From the NCBI GenBank assembly GCA_964195995.1, contig CAXMQS010000001.1, forward strand, positions 1 through 64,000: a DNA stretch of 64,000 nt. The letters run 5' to 3'. Below the pieces are notes generated by a model, which made no database searches, had not been told where the DNA came from, and was given only the letters and a program-made list of their open reading frames with translations. A program made the position numbers and the translations under genes. This DNA comes from CAXMQS01 sp964195995. Lineage in GTDB: Bacteria; Actinomycetota; Acidimicrobiia; Spongiisociales; JAOTWH01. Below are positions 33,445 to 43,138 of the stretch, one piece after another (position 1 is the first letter of the stretch; each line of letters begins with the position of its first letter).

Positions 33445-35514
33445 CTACCTGGCGAACCGGGTGTAGGCCTTCTCCGTGTAATCGACGAGCATGCGGGTCG
33501 CACTGAAGGGGCCGACGAGGCTGGCCATCGACTCCTTCATCATCTCCACCCAGCGCAACGGGACTCCGCTGGGGTCAACGTCGTAGTACCGCGGTACGAC
33601 CTGGTGCTCGAGCAGGTCATAGAGCTCTGCCGCGTCTTCGGCGTCGGACCCCGCGGTGGCGCCCCATCCCCAGCCGTTGTCGCCGTTGTAGCCCTCGAGC
33701 CACCATCCGTCGAGGACGGACAGGTTGAGGGCACCGTTGGCAGCTGCCTTCATACCGGAGGTACCTGAGGCCTCCTTCGGGGGTTGCGGGTTGTTCAGCC
33801 AGACATCCGTTCCCCGTACCAGAAAGCGGGCGAGGTCCATGTCGTAGTTCTCTATGAAGAACACATGATCCATCAGCGCACCGTGTGTGGCAATACCCAT
33901 GACCGACTCGATGATCCGCTGGCCTTCGCGATCGGCCGGATGGGCCTTCCCTGCGAATACGACCTGCACCGGACGATCGGCGGCTGTGAGGATGGAACCA
34001 AGCCGGTCCATGTCCGTGAACAAGAGGTGGGCTCGCTTGTAGGTTGCGAATCGGCGGGCAAAGACGATCGTGAGGCGCTCCGGAGGAAGGGAAGCTGCGA
34101 GTCGCCGCAGGTGACCCGATGGCGCTCCCTGGCGGGCGCCTTGCTCCACCAAGCGGAGCCTCAGCTCGTCCGACATCTCCGTCTTCTGATTCATGTGAGC
34201 ACTCCACATGTCGGCGGCAGGAACGCTCCTGATCTCAGCTGCGGAGGCGGGGTCGGCGACCCGTGAGAACCAGGTATCCCCCAGTTTCGCTTCCCAGAGC
34301 TCGGCCATCCGGGGTCCGGTCCATGTTGGAAGGTGGATGGCGTTGGTAATGGCCTCCGCCGGACCGCCGATGAGATCCGACCAGTCACCCGATGCCACCT
34401 CGGCGTGGCGCCGGCTGACGCCGTTCGTATGGGAGGTGAGCCTGATGGCGAGCGCGCTGAGGTTGAATCCTCCGTTGTGAGGAGCTGCGGCCAGCTCGCG
34501 GGCTGTTTCCCAGGCGACCTGCGGAAGCGCCACCTTGGCGTATTCCTCGACGAGAGCGGAGTCGAACACCTCGTTTCCCGCCGGCACCGGGGTATGGAGT
34601 GTGAAGATCGAGTTCGCAGAGACCGTGCTGGGATCGTCGGCTCTTCCGAGTCGTTCCAGGAGGCTGAAGGCGGCGTGGCCCTCGTTGATGTGCCACACCG
34701 CAGGTTGGATGCCGAGGGCGTCGAGCACGCGAACGGCGCCGATCCCCAAGACGAGCTCTTGCGTCAGCCGCGCCTCACGATTGCGAACGTAGAGCGTGTG
34801 CGTGATCGGCCGATCTGCAGGGTGATTGTCTTCGACGTCGGTGTCGAGCAGGACCAGTGGCACTCGCCCGACATCGACGCGCCACACCGCGGCTGCGACC
34901 GATCGATCGGGCAGCTCGATCGCGATCTGCAGCGCCTTCCCGTTTCCGTCGAGGACCGGACGGACTGGTCGCCTGGACAGCTCTAAGTGGGCGTAGTGAT
35001 GCTGCTGTTCGCCATCCTGGTCTACCTCCTGGCGGAAGTAGCCGCGTCGGTAAAAGAGCCCAACGCCAACCATGGGAAGGCCGAGGTCTGAGGCGGCCTT
35101 GGCGTGGTCGCCGGCCAGAACTCCGAGGCCGCCCGAGTAGAAGGGCAGCGACGCGTGCACGCCGAACTCGGCCGACAGGTAAGCGATTCCGGCGTTCAGC
35201 TTGTCGCCGTGAGCCGTTGCGTACCAGGTGTCCGTGGAGGAGAGGTACTCGGTGAATCGTCCGAGCACATCGTTGTAGCGAGCTGCGAAGGCGGGATCGT
35301 CGGTAAGAGCAGCCCAGCGTTCACGCTCAACGGCAGCCAGCAGGCTGAGCGGATTGCGATTCTCGCGCCACCGGTGGTCGTCGATGTCGGCCCACAGTCC
35401 TCGAGCCGGTGAGTCCCAGCTCCACCACAGGTTGTGGGCGAGGTCGTAGAGACCGGGGAAGGTCCCCGGCACGTGCATCGGGCTTCCCGGCCCGACCGGT
35501 ATCCGGTCTCTCAT
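33445..35514 (-). CDS. glgP: Alpha-glucan phosphorylase
   Basis: A 689-residue glycogen phosphorylase of the short bacterial type (TIGR02094). The N-terminal DUF3417-like part has YDLAHNLWWSWDSP. The middle has AYLSAEFGVHASLPFYSGGLGVLAGDH and VWHINEGHAAFS. The PLP lysine is in PPKEASGTSGMKAAANG. It releases glucose 1-phosphate from glycogen. The ATG at 35514 is chosen from the start of conservation. It is divergent from threonine aldolase and stands alone, without other glg genes. Confidence 0.92.
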   Translation of the reverse strand: MRDRIPVGPGSPMHVPGTFPGLYDLAHNLWWSWDSPARGLWADIDDHRWRENRNPLSLLAAVERERWAALTDDPAFAARYNDVLGRFTEYLSSTDTWYATAHGDKLNAGIAYLSAEFGVHASLPFYSGGLGVLAGDHAKAASDLGLPMVGVGLFYRRGYFRQEVDQDGEQQHHYAHLELSRRPVRPVLDGNGKALQIAIELPDRSVAAAVWRVDVGRVPLVLLDTDVEDNHPADRPITHTLYVRNREARLTQELVLGIGAVRVLDALGIQPAVWHINEGHAAFSLLERLGRADDPSTVSANSIFTLHTPVPAGNEVFDSALVEEYAKVALPQVAWETARELAAAPHNGGFNLSALAIRLTSHTNGVSRRHAEVASGDWSDLIGGPAEAITNAIHLPTWTGPRMAELWEAKLGDTWFSRVADPASAAEIRSVPAADMWSAHMNQKTEMSDELRLRLVEQGARQGAPSGHLRRLAASLPPERLTIVFARRFATYKRAHLLFTDMDRLGSILTAADRPVQVVFAGKAHPADREGQRIIESVMGIATHGALMDHVFFIENYDMDLARFLVRGTDVWLNNPQPPKEASGTSGMKAAANGALNLSVLDGWWLEGYNGDNGWGWGATAGSDAEDAAELYDLLEHQVVPRYYDVDPSGVPLRWVEMMKESMASLVGPFSATRMLVDYTEKAYTRFAR

Positions 35515-35582
35515 GGTCACGACGGTGCATTGTGGACACCGCGACCGACTCACTCAAGGTCCCCTATCTAAGCTCGCGACCC

Positions 35583-36620
35583 ATGATCGATCTTCGCAGC
35601 GACACGGTGACCCAACCGACCCCTGAAATGCGCCAGGCCATCGCCGATGCTCCGGTTGGCGACGACGTCTACCACGACGACCCGAGCGTGTTGGCGCTCG
35701 AGGAGATGGTCAGCGAGCTCCTCGGCAAGGAAGACGCCATCTACATGCCGACGGGAACCATGTCGAACCAGGTGGCGATCCGCGCCCACACCGAATCGGG
35801 TGATGTTGTGCTGGCTGCAGCCAGCGCCCACGTCAACACCAACGAGCTGGGGGCCGCCAATGCTCTCGCCGGAGTGACGATCAGAGAGCTGGACTCGACA
35901 AGGGGCACCTTCACCGCGGAGGAGGTGCGTCGTGCGGTCCCCGAACCGCCCGCGGGAATGCCAGGAGCTCTGTTCCAGCCCGTCACGTTGCTTGCCGCTG
36001 AGAACACCCACAACGGTGCCGGTGGCGCCATCTGGCCAATAGAGGATCTCCATGCCGTGGCTGCGACCGCGGGCGAGCTGGGTCTGGCCACTCACCTCGA
36101 TGGCGCTCGACTGTGGAACGCGTCGGCCGCCACTGGAATCGCCGAGAGTGAATACGCCCATGACTTCGACACCGTCAGCGTGTGCTTCTCCAAGGGTCTC
36201 GGCGCACCAGTTGGCTCAGCTCTTGTAGGCGATCGCGCGGTGATCGATCGAGCCAGGCGGTTCAAGCAGATGTACGGCGGCGGCTTCCGCCAGGCAGGAA
36301 TGATGGCCGCCGGCGCCGCCTACGCCATCACCAACCATCGCCAGAGACTCACGGAGGATCATGACAACGCGAAGAGAGTCGCCGCCGGTATCGCCGACGC
36401 CGCCGGGCTCGACGTAGACCTCGAGACCATCGTTACCAATATGGTCTACTTCAGAGTGACGGAGAAGTCGGCTGCTGAGTTCGCCACAACCTGTCGGGCC
36501 AGCGGCGTGAACCTCTTGCCGACGGGATCGAACACGATTCGCATCGTCTTTCACCTGGGTGTGACCGTGCCAGACGCCACCAAGGCGTTGGAGATCATCA
36601 CCGCCGCCGCCGCCGACTAG
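35583..36620 (+). CDS. ltaE: Low-specificity threonine aldolase
   Basis: A 345-residue PLP enzyme that splits threonine into glycine and acetaldehyde. MIDLRSDTVTQPTPEMR starts the protein, GDDVYHDDPSV and HLDGARLWNAS are conserved, and the lysine is in VCFSKGLGAPVGS. TAAGCT lies 8 nt before the ATG. Its stop codon shares a CTAG with the stop of the opposite gene. Confidence 0.92.
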   Translation: MIDLRSDTVTQPTPEMRQAIADAPVGDDVYHDDPSVLALEEMVSELLGKEDAIYMPTGTMSNQVAIRAHTESGDVVLAAASAHVNTNELGAANALAGVTIRELDSTRGTFTAEEVRRAVPEPPAGMPGALFQPVTLLAAENTHNGAGGAIWPIEDLHAVAATAGELGLATHLDGARLWNASAATGIAESEYAHDFDTVSVCFSKGLGAPVGSALVGDRAVIDRARRFKQMYGGGFRQAGMMAAGAAYAITNHRQRLTEDHDNAKRVAAGIADAAGLDVDLETIVTNMVYFRVTEKSAAEFATTCRASGVNLLPTGSNTIRIVFHLGVTVPDATKALEIITAAAAD

Positions 36621-37294
36621 ACGACGCAGCCGTTGCGCTCCAGAGACTCGATGGCTCGACGCGCTGCTCTTTCGTGGCTCCCGAAGACCCCATCCCTGAC
36701 ATCGCCGTGGTAATAGGCGTGTGCTCGTTCCTCGAGAGCCGCGATGTGATCGTTGATCGCCTTAACGAGCCTGTTGCCGGTCGTGCCGCCGCCCACTTCG
36801 AACGCCACGATGCTCGCTCCACAGTTCTCGATGATGCCGTTGTTGACCGCGGCGTGACCGTCCTCGTGGGCCCTGCTGATGCCGTCGCGACGACCCCGGG
36901 GGAGGATCTCGATGGTTATCCCGATGATCGTGACGACGTCGCCCTCTCCGTCGACTCTGGTCGTGGAGAAGGCGAGCGCGGCGGCGTCCGTGTCAAGGCG
37001 CTGGATGGCCTCGGACGTTACGCGTTCGATGAACTTGGAGTCTTTCGCCAGGGCCGCCAGCTCGTCGGCGATCTCCTCCTGTGACTCCGTGGAGGCCGCG
37101 GTGCCCAGGGCGCGCACCAGCGCCGTGGTCGTTTCGTCAGCATCGGGCGAGAAGTCGAGCTGCACTAGCACGGGCTCGGTCGTCAGCGCCCTGACGGTGG
37201 CTTCCGCTCCAGGCGCGAACCGGGAGGCTCTCTGCAACCCGAAGATGCCGGCAACGATGACGACGACAAGGGCAGCGGCGTAGGCGGGGCGCAT
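36617..37294 (-). CDS. Hypothetical membrane-anchored protein
   Basis: A 225-residue protein not assigned to a family. An N-terminal helix (residues 4-20) anchors it and the rest is outside the cytoplasm. RAHEDGHAAVNNGI (141-154) has two His and acidic residues that might bind metal; GVFGSHERAARRAIESL ends the domain. The stop overlaps that of threonine aldolase. Confidence 0.7.
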   Translation of the reverse strand: MRPAYAAALVVVIVAGIFGLQRASRFAPGAEATVRALTTEPVLVQLDFSPDADETTTALVRALGTAASTESQEEIADELAALAKDSKFIERVTSEAIQRLDTDAAALAFSTTRVDGEGDVVTIIGITIEILPRGRRDGISRAHEDGHAAVNNGIIENCGASIVAFEVGGGTTGNRLVKAINDHIAALEERAHAYYHGDVRDGVFGSHERAARRAIESLERNGCVV

Positions 37295-37367
37295 TTGCCA
37301 ATCATCGGCACCCGTCTGCGAACAATCAAGCGGGTAACGGTCGGAGACAGGGGGGAGTCAGACGGGC

Positions 37368-38303
37368 ATGGAATACGCAGTGTTGTTCCCGGGACAGGGG
37401 AGCCAGTTCGTCGGGATGGGAGGCTCTCTCTTCGACGAACGGCCGGATCTACTCGGACCGCGAACAGATGAGGTGCTCGGCTGGTCGCTGCGGACTGCCT
37501 GCCTGGAGGGGCCCGCCGACCATCTGACGCGAACAGATGTCGCGCAGCCTGCCCTCTACGCCCTCTCGTACGTGGCGTGGGAGCTGTGGAGAGAGGCGGT
37601 TGCTCAACCCCCGAGCGCCGCCGCGGGTCACTCCCTCGGCGAATACACGGCCCTGGCTGCCGCCGGGGTGCTCGACTTCTTCGATGGCCTCGCCCTCGTC
37701 GCCAAGCGAGGGCAAGCGATGGCAGCGGCAGCGGCCGACACCGCTTCGGGCATGGCGGCGGTGATGGGCGCCGAGGTGGACGAACTCGAAGGCATCTGCG
37801 CGGCAAGGCGTGACGATGGCGGCCGGCTGTGGGTGGCCAACCTCAATGCGCCGGGCCAAACGGTGCTGGCCGGTGCCGAATCCGACATCGCCTGGCTGGT
37901 CTCGGAGGCTACCGAGCTCGGCCTGCGCCGGGTGGTGCCTCTCGAGGTGGCAGGGGCGTTCCACACTCCGCTCATGGATGGAGCGGCCGCAGCCTTCCGA
38001 GTTGAGCTGGCGGGCCAGCACTTCGGCAACCCGGCCTTTCCGGTGTGGAGCAATGCCGACGCGATGTCATACGGCTCCGATATCGCCGACTCGCTGGCGC
38101 GTCAGTTGACGTCGCCTGTTCGCTTCGGTGACTCGCTGGTGGCGATGGGGTCGGCAGGTGTTGGGGCGTTCGTGCATCTCGGCCCCGGCAACGTGACCAC
38201 CGGAATGGCTCGTCGTGCCGTTGACGGAGCGATCACTGCCGCGGCGGCCGACGCCGAGACGATCTCTCAAGCCGCTTCTCAACTCGAGCTACCCGTAGAC
38301 TGA
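37368..38303 (+). CDS. fabD: Malonyl-CoA:ACP transacylase
   Basis: A 311-residue acyltransferase that loads malonate on ACP. The nucleophile elbow is GHSLGE (S89), R114 lies in AKRGQAM, and H199 is in AGAFHTPLM. FPGQGSQFVGMG starts the protein. It heads the fatty-acid operon; GGGGGGAG upstream of the ATG and a TAACGG hexamer mark a short leader. Confidence 0.95.
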   Translation: MEYAVLFPGQGSQFVGMGGSLFDERPDLLGPRTDEVLGWSLRTACLEGPADHLTRTDVAQPALYALSYVAWELWREAVAQPPSAAAGHSLGEYTALAAAGVLDFFDGLALVAKRGQAMAAAAADTASGMAAVMGAEVDELEGICAARRDDGGRLWVANLNAPGQTVLAGAESDIAWLVSEATELGLRRVVPLEVAGAFHTPLMDGAAAAFRVELAGQHFGNPAFPVWSNADAMSYGSDIADSLARQLTSPVRFGDSLVAMGSAGVGAFVHLGPGNVTTGMARRAVDGAITAAAADAETISQAASQLELPVD

Positions 38304-38323
38304 TGGCCACCCGAGGGAGCCCA

Positions 38324-39394
38324 ATGCGCCACGCCATGATCACAGGTTGGGGGAAGTGCACCCCACCAGCCATCCTGTCAAATGCCGATCTGGAGCAGAT
38401 CGCTGACACCACCGACGAATGGATAACGACGCGAACGGGCATCAAGGAGCGTCGCGTCAGCCATGTTCCGGTTACGGACCTGGCGTGGGTTGCGGCCGAG
38501 CGGGCATTGGCGGCCGCTGGACTCGAAGGATCCCAGATCGACCTTGTGATCTTGGCAACCTGCACGCCTGACAAGCTCCTCCCTGCGTCTAGCTCCAGAG
38601 TGCAGGACATGATCGGTGCGACCCGCGCCGGGGCGATGGACCTCAACGCCGCCTGTTCGGGGTTCGTCTACGCCTACTCGACCGCTGACACGATGGTTAG
38701 AGCGGGAGCCGCCTCCAAGGCCCTTGTCATCGGGGCAGAACGGCTGACGCCGTGGCTCGACTTCACGCGACGTAACACGGCTGTGCTCTTCGGCGACGGG
38801 GCAGGCGCGATCGTTCTCGAGGCAACTGATGACGAGACCGGGGTGCTGGCTATGGAGCTTGGATCTGACGGGTCGCAAGGCGACATCCTTTGCGCCGGCA
38901 ATACGGGATCCGAGTCTGGACCCGGTCACAATTTGTTGCCCGACCTGACCATGGACGGACCGGAAGTCTTCAAGCAGGCCGTGACGAAGATGGGCGAGGC
39001 GTCGGCCAATGTGGTGAAGGAGGCCGGCTGGACGCTCGACGACGTCGACCTCCTGGTGCCCCATCAGGCCAACGTTCGGATCATCGACGCCATCGCCCGC
39101 CGGATGCGGCTTCCTCCGGAGAAGGTCTTCGTCAATATCGCTTCCTACGGCAATACGTCGGCGGCGACCATTCCGATCGCCATCACTGAGGCCCTTGAGG
39201 AGAAGCGGATTCGGCCCGGCGCCAACCTGGTCATAGCGGCCTTCGGCGGCGGCTTGACCTGGGCAGCAGCCGCCGTCAAGTGGGGCCCGCGAGTCGAGCC
39301 CCTCGGTGTCAGCGATGCCGGTCTTGCACCAAGCGATGCCACGGCTCTCGAGCTGCTGGCACCCAACCTCGAGCTGTACGGACGGGGCGCTTGA
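38324..39394 (+). CDS. fabH: Beta-ketoacyl-ACP synthase III
   Basis: A 356-residue condensing enzyme that starts fatty-acid chains from acyl-CoA and malonyl-ACP. The catalytic triad is complete: C111 in LNAACSGFVYA, H247 in VPHQANVRI and N277 in SYGNTSAA. The ATG at 38324 is chosen because GAGGGAG lies 5 bases upstream; an ATG at 38303 overlapping the fabD stop is also possible and would add 7 residues. Confidence 0.93.
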   Translation: MRHAMITGWGKCTPPAILSNADLEQIADTTDEWITTRTGIKERRVSHVPVTDLAWVAAERALAAAGLEGSQIDLVILATCTPDKLLPASSSRVQDMIGATRAGAMDLNAACSGFVYAYSTADTMVRAGAASKALVIGAERLTPWLDFTRRNTAVLFGDGAGAIVLEATDDETGVLAMELGSDGSQGDILCAGNTGSESGPGHNLLPDLTMDGPEVFKQAVTKMGEASANVVKEAGWTLDDVDLLVPHQANVRIIDAIARRMRLPPEKVFVNIASYGNTSAATIPIAITEALEEKRIRPGANLVIAAFGGGLTWAAAAVKWGPRVEPLGVSDAGLAPSDATALELLAPNLELYGRGA

Positions 39395-40122
39395 GCGTCG
39401 CCGTCGTCACTGGTGGCTCGCGGGGCATCGGCAGGGCGATCTCCATCGAGCTGGCGCGGCGCGGTCACCAAGTTGCCGTGAACTTCTCGACGAATGTCGA
39501 TGCCGCCAGAGATGTCGTGGCCACTATCGAGGAGGCGGGGGGAAGTGCCGTCGCGTTCGCCGGAGACGTCGGCAACGAAGACGCCGTCGAAGGCGTCTTC
39601 GAGGCGGTGCGCTCGGAGCTCGGGCCTGTCGCCATCCTCGTCAACAACGCCGGAGTGACCCGCGATGGCCTGGTGATGCGGATGTCGACAGAGGACTGGG
39701 ACGAGGTGCTGCGCGTCGACCTCCGGTCGGCCTTTCTGTGCACTCGCCTTGCTCTGAAGGACATGGTCAAGGCGCACTGGGGGAGGGTCATCTCGATCTC
39801 CTCCGTCTCCGGCCTGTCCGGTAACGCCGGTCAGGCCAACTACGCCGCCGCCAAGGCTGGGCTCGGTGGCTTCACCATGTCTGTGGCCAAAGAAGTCGGC
39901 TCGCGGTCCATCACCGTCAATATCGTCGCACCCGGCTACATCGACACCGAGTTGACGGCGCCCCTTTCCGATGAGGTCAAGCAGGCCGCTCGCGACATGA
40001 CGATCGCTGGACGGTTCGGGACCCCACAAGAGGTGGCGTCGGCAGTGGGTTATCTTTCGTCGGAAGAAGCCGGATATATCACCGGCCAGGTGATCAGGGT
40101 CGACGGGGGAATCGCTCTATGA
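39391..40122 (+). CDS. fabG: 3-oxoacyl-ACP reductase
   Basis: A 243-residue short-chain dehydrogenase that reduces the ketoacyl-ACP with NADPH. The cofactor motif is VTGGSRGIG, NNAG is at 85-88, the catalytic Ser is in ISISSVSG and YAAAK holds Y151/K155. The start is a TTG at 39391 that overlaps the TGA of fabH (TTGA). Confidence 0.94.
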   Translation: MSVAVVTGGSRGIGRAISIELARRGHQVAVNFSTNVDAARDVVATIEEAGGSAVAFAGDVGNEDAVEGVFEAVRSELGPVAILVNNAGVTRDGLVMRMSTEDWDEVLRVDLRSAFLCTRLALKDMVKAHWGRVISISSVSGLSGNAGQANYAAAKAGLGGFTMSVAKEVGSRSITVNIVAPGYIDTELTAPLSDEVKQAARDMTIAGRFGTPQEVASAVGYLSSEEAGYITGQVIRVDGGIAL

Positions 40123-40137
40123 CAAGGAAGGACAGAG

Positions 40138-40383
40138 ATGGAAAGAAGTGAGATCGAATCAAAGCTGAAGGATCTGCTCGTTGGCGAGCTCGGCCTTGAC
40201 CGCGACAAGGTGACAACGGAGGCTCGTTTCGAAGAAGACCTCGAGGTTGATTCGCTTGGCGTTGTCGAGCTGTTGATGGCCCTCGAAGACGGGTTCGGCG
40301 TGAAGATCGCTGACGAAGAGGCTGAGAAGATCGCCACCGTCGGTCAAGCGGTTGACATCGTGGAGAGCAAGCTCGGGAGCTGA
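40138..40383 (+). CDS. acpP: Acyl carrier protein
   Basis: An 81-residue acidic carrier protein. The phosphopantetheine serine is S39 in EVDSLGVVELLMALED. It carries growing acyl chains between the Fab enzymes around it. AAGGAAGGA lies upstream of the ATG. Charge and size fit a typical AcpP. Confidence 0.96.
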   Translation: MERSEIESKLKDLLVGELGLDRDKVTTEARFEEDLEVDSLGVVELLMALEDGFGVKIADEEAEKIATVGQAVDIVESKLGS

Positions 40384-40384
40384 A

Positions 40385-41638
40385 GTGGAACGCCGTCGCG
40401 TCGTCGTCACAGGTCTCGGATCGGTCAACCCTCTCGGCATAGGTGTTGACGCGTTCTGGAAGGGTGCCCAGGATGGTGTCTCTGGTATCGGCCCTATCTC
40501 CGCGTTCGACGCCTCAGGTCTCCCGACTCGCATCGCCGGCGAGGTTGCAGATTTCGATCCCGAGGACTTCATGCCAAGGCGCGAAGCGCGCCGCATGGAC
40601 CGCTACGACCAGCTCTTCTACGCCGCGGCCTTCGAGGCGTTGGCGGACTCTGGGCTGTCCTTTGCCGAGGACTCGCCGGAGGCGCTGCGCGCCGGAGTCA
40701 TCGTCGGCTCGGGCATCGGTGGGGTCATCGCGTTCCAGGACTCCATGGACGTGCTCCGTGAGCGAGGCCCGGACCGCATCAGCCCATTCGCCATACCGCA
40801 GATCATCTCCAACATGGCTGCAGGATTGGTCTCGATTGGCTTCAACCTCTACGGGCCCAACACTGCGACCGTCACCGCCTGTGCTGCTTCGGCGAACGCC
40901 ATCGGCGATGCGGCAGAGATTATCCGCAGGGGGGCTGCCGATGTCATGGTTGCCGGGGGAGCCGACGCAGCTGTCTGTGAGTTCGCCGTTGCTGGATTCG
41001 CTCAGGCCAAGGCGTTGAGCACTCGCAACGATGATCCGTTGGGCGCCTCGCGACCATTCGACGCCGACCGGGATGGCTTCGTCCTGGCAGAGGGAGCCGC
41101 TGTGCTGATCCTCGAAGAACGCCAGGCCGCGATCGACCGGGGCGCGGCTATCTACGGCGAGTTCACCGGATACGGCATGTCGTCTGACGGCTACCACATC
41201 ACCCTGCCGCGTCCAGGAGGCATGGGAGCCGCCCGCTCCATGCAGGCGGCGCTAGACGACGCCGGCATCGAGTCGTCTGATATCGACTACATCAACGCTC
41301 ACGGAACATCTACCCAAGCCAACGATGCAACCGAGACAGCAGCGATCAAGCTGGTCTTTGGCGACGGTGCCACCGCAGTACCCATCTCCTCTACGAAGTC
41401 CATGACGGGGCATCTCCTTGGGGGCGCCGGAGCCGCCGAGTCCATCGTGTGCCTGCTGGCCATCCGCGATGGCATCATCCCGCCGACGATCAACCTCACG
41501 ACGCCAGATCCCGAGTGCGATCTTGATTACGTGCCGAACCAGGTGAGGGCGACGTCGGTCACCACGGCCATGACCAACTCATTCGGCTTCGGCGGTCACA
41601 ACGTCACCCTGCTGTTCTCACGGCACGACGCCGGCTAG
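40385..41638 (+). CDS. fabF: Beta-ketoacyl-ACP synthase II
   Basis: A 417-residue elongating ketosynthase. The triad is C166 in TACAASAN, H306 in NAHGTSTQAND and H343 in KSMTGHLLGGAGA, with K338 conserved. The GTG start at 40385 lies one base past the acpP stop. It closes the five-gene fab operon; fabI/fabZ-type genes for the last two cycle steps are not here. Its stop shares a CTAG with the opposing membrane protein gene. Confidence 0.95.
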   Translation: MERRRVVVTGLGSVNPLGIGVDAFWKGAQDGVSGIGPISAFDASGLPTRIAGEVADFDPEDFMPRREARRMDRYDQLFYAAAFEALADSGLSFAEDSPEALRAGVIVGSGIGGVIAFQDSMDVLRERGPDRISPFAIPQIISNMAAGLVSIGFNLYGPNTATVTACAASANAIGDAAEIIRRGAADVMVAGGADAAVCEFAVAGFAQAKALSTRNDDPLGASRPFDADRDGFVLAEGAAVLILEERQAAIDRGAAIYGEFTGYGMSSDGYHITLPRPGGMGAARSMQAALDDAGIESSDIDYINAHGTSTQANDATETAAIKLVFGDGATAVPISSTKSMTGHLLGGAGAAESIVCLLAIRDGIIPPTINLTTPDPECDLDYVPNQVRATSVTTAMTNSFGFGGHNVTLLFSRHDAG

Positions 41639-41889
41639 TCGTCGTCCGACTTTCGAGATGTCTCTCGCCACTCGGCGAGAGACCTGATCACGAGGACGAT
41701 GACCACGCCCACCCCGATCATCGACACCACCGCGCCGCCGATGGCCAACACCACCGCAGAGCTTCCCGGGTCGCACACCGCATCGGGTTCAACAGGAGCG
41801 CACGCCACTTTGGCGATGTTGTGTCCGATCAAGGCGCCGGCGATACCGGCGGCGATGACGGGAATAGCGAACCACGGGTTGAGTCTCAC
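41635..41889 (-). CDS. Small membrane protein
   Basis: An 84-residue protein with two membrane helices (FAIPVIAAGIAGALIG and VVLAIGGAVVSMIGVGVVIVLV) and two Cys in the loop between (ACAPVEPDAVCDPG). It ends in an acidic, basic-mixed tail. The function is unknown. GTG start at 41889 overlaps the stop of the next upstream gene (GTGA). Confidence 0.7.
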   Translation of the reverse strand: MRLNPWFAIPVIAAGIAGALIGHNIAKVACAPVEPDAVCDPGSSAVVLAIGGAVVSMIGVGVVIVLVIRSLAEWRETSRKSDDD

Positions 41890-42626
41890 TGGCGGCGGCC
41901 GTGCTCGTCGAGACCGGCGGCATCCAGGATCTCGCGAGGAGCGAGCTCAGGGGGGATCCTGTAGCCGGGGCTGCGCAGGGGCATCAGCGGCGCCGCGGCG
42001 TTGCGGATGACGGGCGACCACCCGAGGGCGCTCAGGCCGGCCCCGGCAGCCAGGACTGCCGCGGCCGGGGGTAGCGGCGTCGTCGCGGCGGAGAGGAAGA
42101 CCCCTAGGGGCACGAGCGAGCGCATCGTCCACAGCGAGATGATCCCGCCGCGCCCGTAGACGACTGCAGCCACTACGACGAATCCCGAGCCGATTATGGC
42201 GGTCACCGAGATGCCGTCGGCATTGGAAACGGCGACCAGCGCTGGAAAGGCCACGAGCAGGAGAAGGAGGACGACCGCTAGGGGAGGCGGCCCACCGCTC
42301 GATCTCTGCAGCGACTTGTCTCCGGTGGTGGCGGCGAGCGCTGCCAGCGATAGTGCGATGACAACGGCGACGACCTGCCAATCGACGGGCATGGTGATGG
42401 CAAGGGCGAACTGAGCCGCTGCTATCGCAACCGTAAGCCACGCCGCCCATCGACTCCGCGCCAGCAGAAGCCCGCTGACGGCTACAAGGGCAAGGGAGAC
42501 CATGGTGAGCGCCAGGACGACGGCAGGGCCGGAGGCGAAGGGCGCTGGATCGAGGATGAGCTGGAGCGACCAGGCAAGTGAGCTTGCCGAGGCAACGAGC
42601 GCCACGAGGAGGGGGCGGAGGGGCAT
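41886..42626 (-). CDS. Polytopic membrane protein
   Basis: A 246-residue protein with about seven hydrophobic helices and an Arg/Pro-rich cytoplasmic tail. It is not assigned to a family. An ATG at 42635 exists, but the bases CATAAT at that place look like a -10 hexamer 7 nt before the ATG at 42626, so the later start and a leaderless mRNA are preferred. It is coupled to the small membrane protein gene downstream. Confidence 0.7.
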   Translation of the reverse strand: MPLRPLLVALVASASSLAWSLQLILDPAPFASGPAVVLALTMVSLALVAVSGLLLARSRWAAWLTVAIAAAQFALAITMPVDWQVVAVVIALSLAALAATTGDKSLQRSSGGPPPLAVVLLLLLVAFPALVAVSNADGISVTAIIGSGFVVVAAVVYGRGGIISLWTMRSLVPLGVFLSAATTPLPPAAAVLAAGAGLSALGWSPVIRNAAAPLMPLRSPGYRIPPELAPREILDAAGLDEHGRRQ

Positions 42627-42648
42627 GGCGCCCATTATGACGACGCCG

Positions 42649-43077
42649 CTACTGGGCGGTGCGGGTGTCTACTAGCCCTGGGATCGTCTGCGCGCCGCGG
42701 ACGATGAAGTAGCGGTAGACGCCGAGGTCGAGGGATGTGAAGTCGAAGTCCCAGGTACCGCCTGGGGGTATCACGGGACTCTCGAATATCGGCACCCCAT
42801 CCGTCTTATCCCTCGAGAAGATCGTGTACTCGACTTCGTCGATGTTCTCCCAGCGGACGATCGGCACCTCGGTGGTATCGAGGTCGAGCACCGAGGGCTG
42901 GAACGAGGCGTTGAGGATCTTGACGAGCTGAATGCCTTCCGGCAGGGGCACGGTGGTTGTCGTCGTCGCCGGTGCAACGTCCCTCAACTTGGCCGCTTCT
43001 GATGGGCCGCTGGCGCAGGACCCAGCGAAGATCAATAGGGCGACGGGCAAGGCGACGAGGGTCAGGGGGCGCTTCAT
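42649..43077 (-). CDS. Cupredoxin-like lipoprotein without clear copper ligands
   Basis: A 142-residue lipoprotein (lipobox FAGSC-AS). A Thr/Pro-rich linker leads to a beta-sandwich: ILNASFQPSVLDLDTTEVPIVRWENID and PPGGTWDFDFTSLDLGVYRYFIV. This is the cupredoxin pattern, but the Cys/His/Met copper ligands near the C-terminus are not seen, so it may be a metal-free member. The function is unknown. Confidence 0.7.
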   Translation of the reverse strand: MKRPLTLVALPVALLIFAGSCASGPSEAAKLRDVAPATTTTTVPLPEGIQLVKILNASFQPSVLDLDTTEVPIVRWENIDEVEYTIFSRDKTDGVPIFESPVIPPGGTWDFDFTSLDLGVYRYFIVRGAQTIPGLVDTRTAQ

Positions 43078-43138
43078 GTCGTCGCCACACTCTAGGGGGA
43101 GGTCGCAGACGGTGCAGACGCGTCGGTACCGTTGCTTG

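Noticed and set aside
36617..37294. Metalloprotease from the HEDGH motif
   Set aside because: The spacing is not HExxH and no third ligand is evident, so no enzyme function is claimed.
43081..43138. LexA box before dinB
   Set aside because: No GAAC-N4-GTTC-like sequence is present in the gap.
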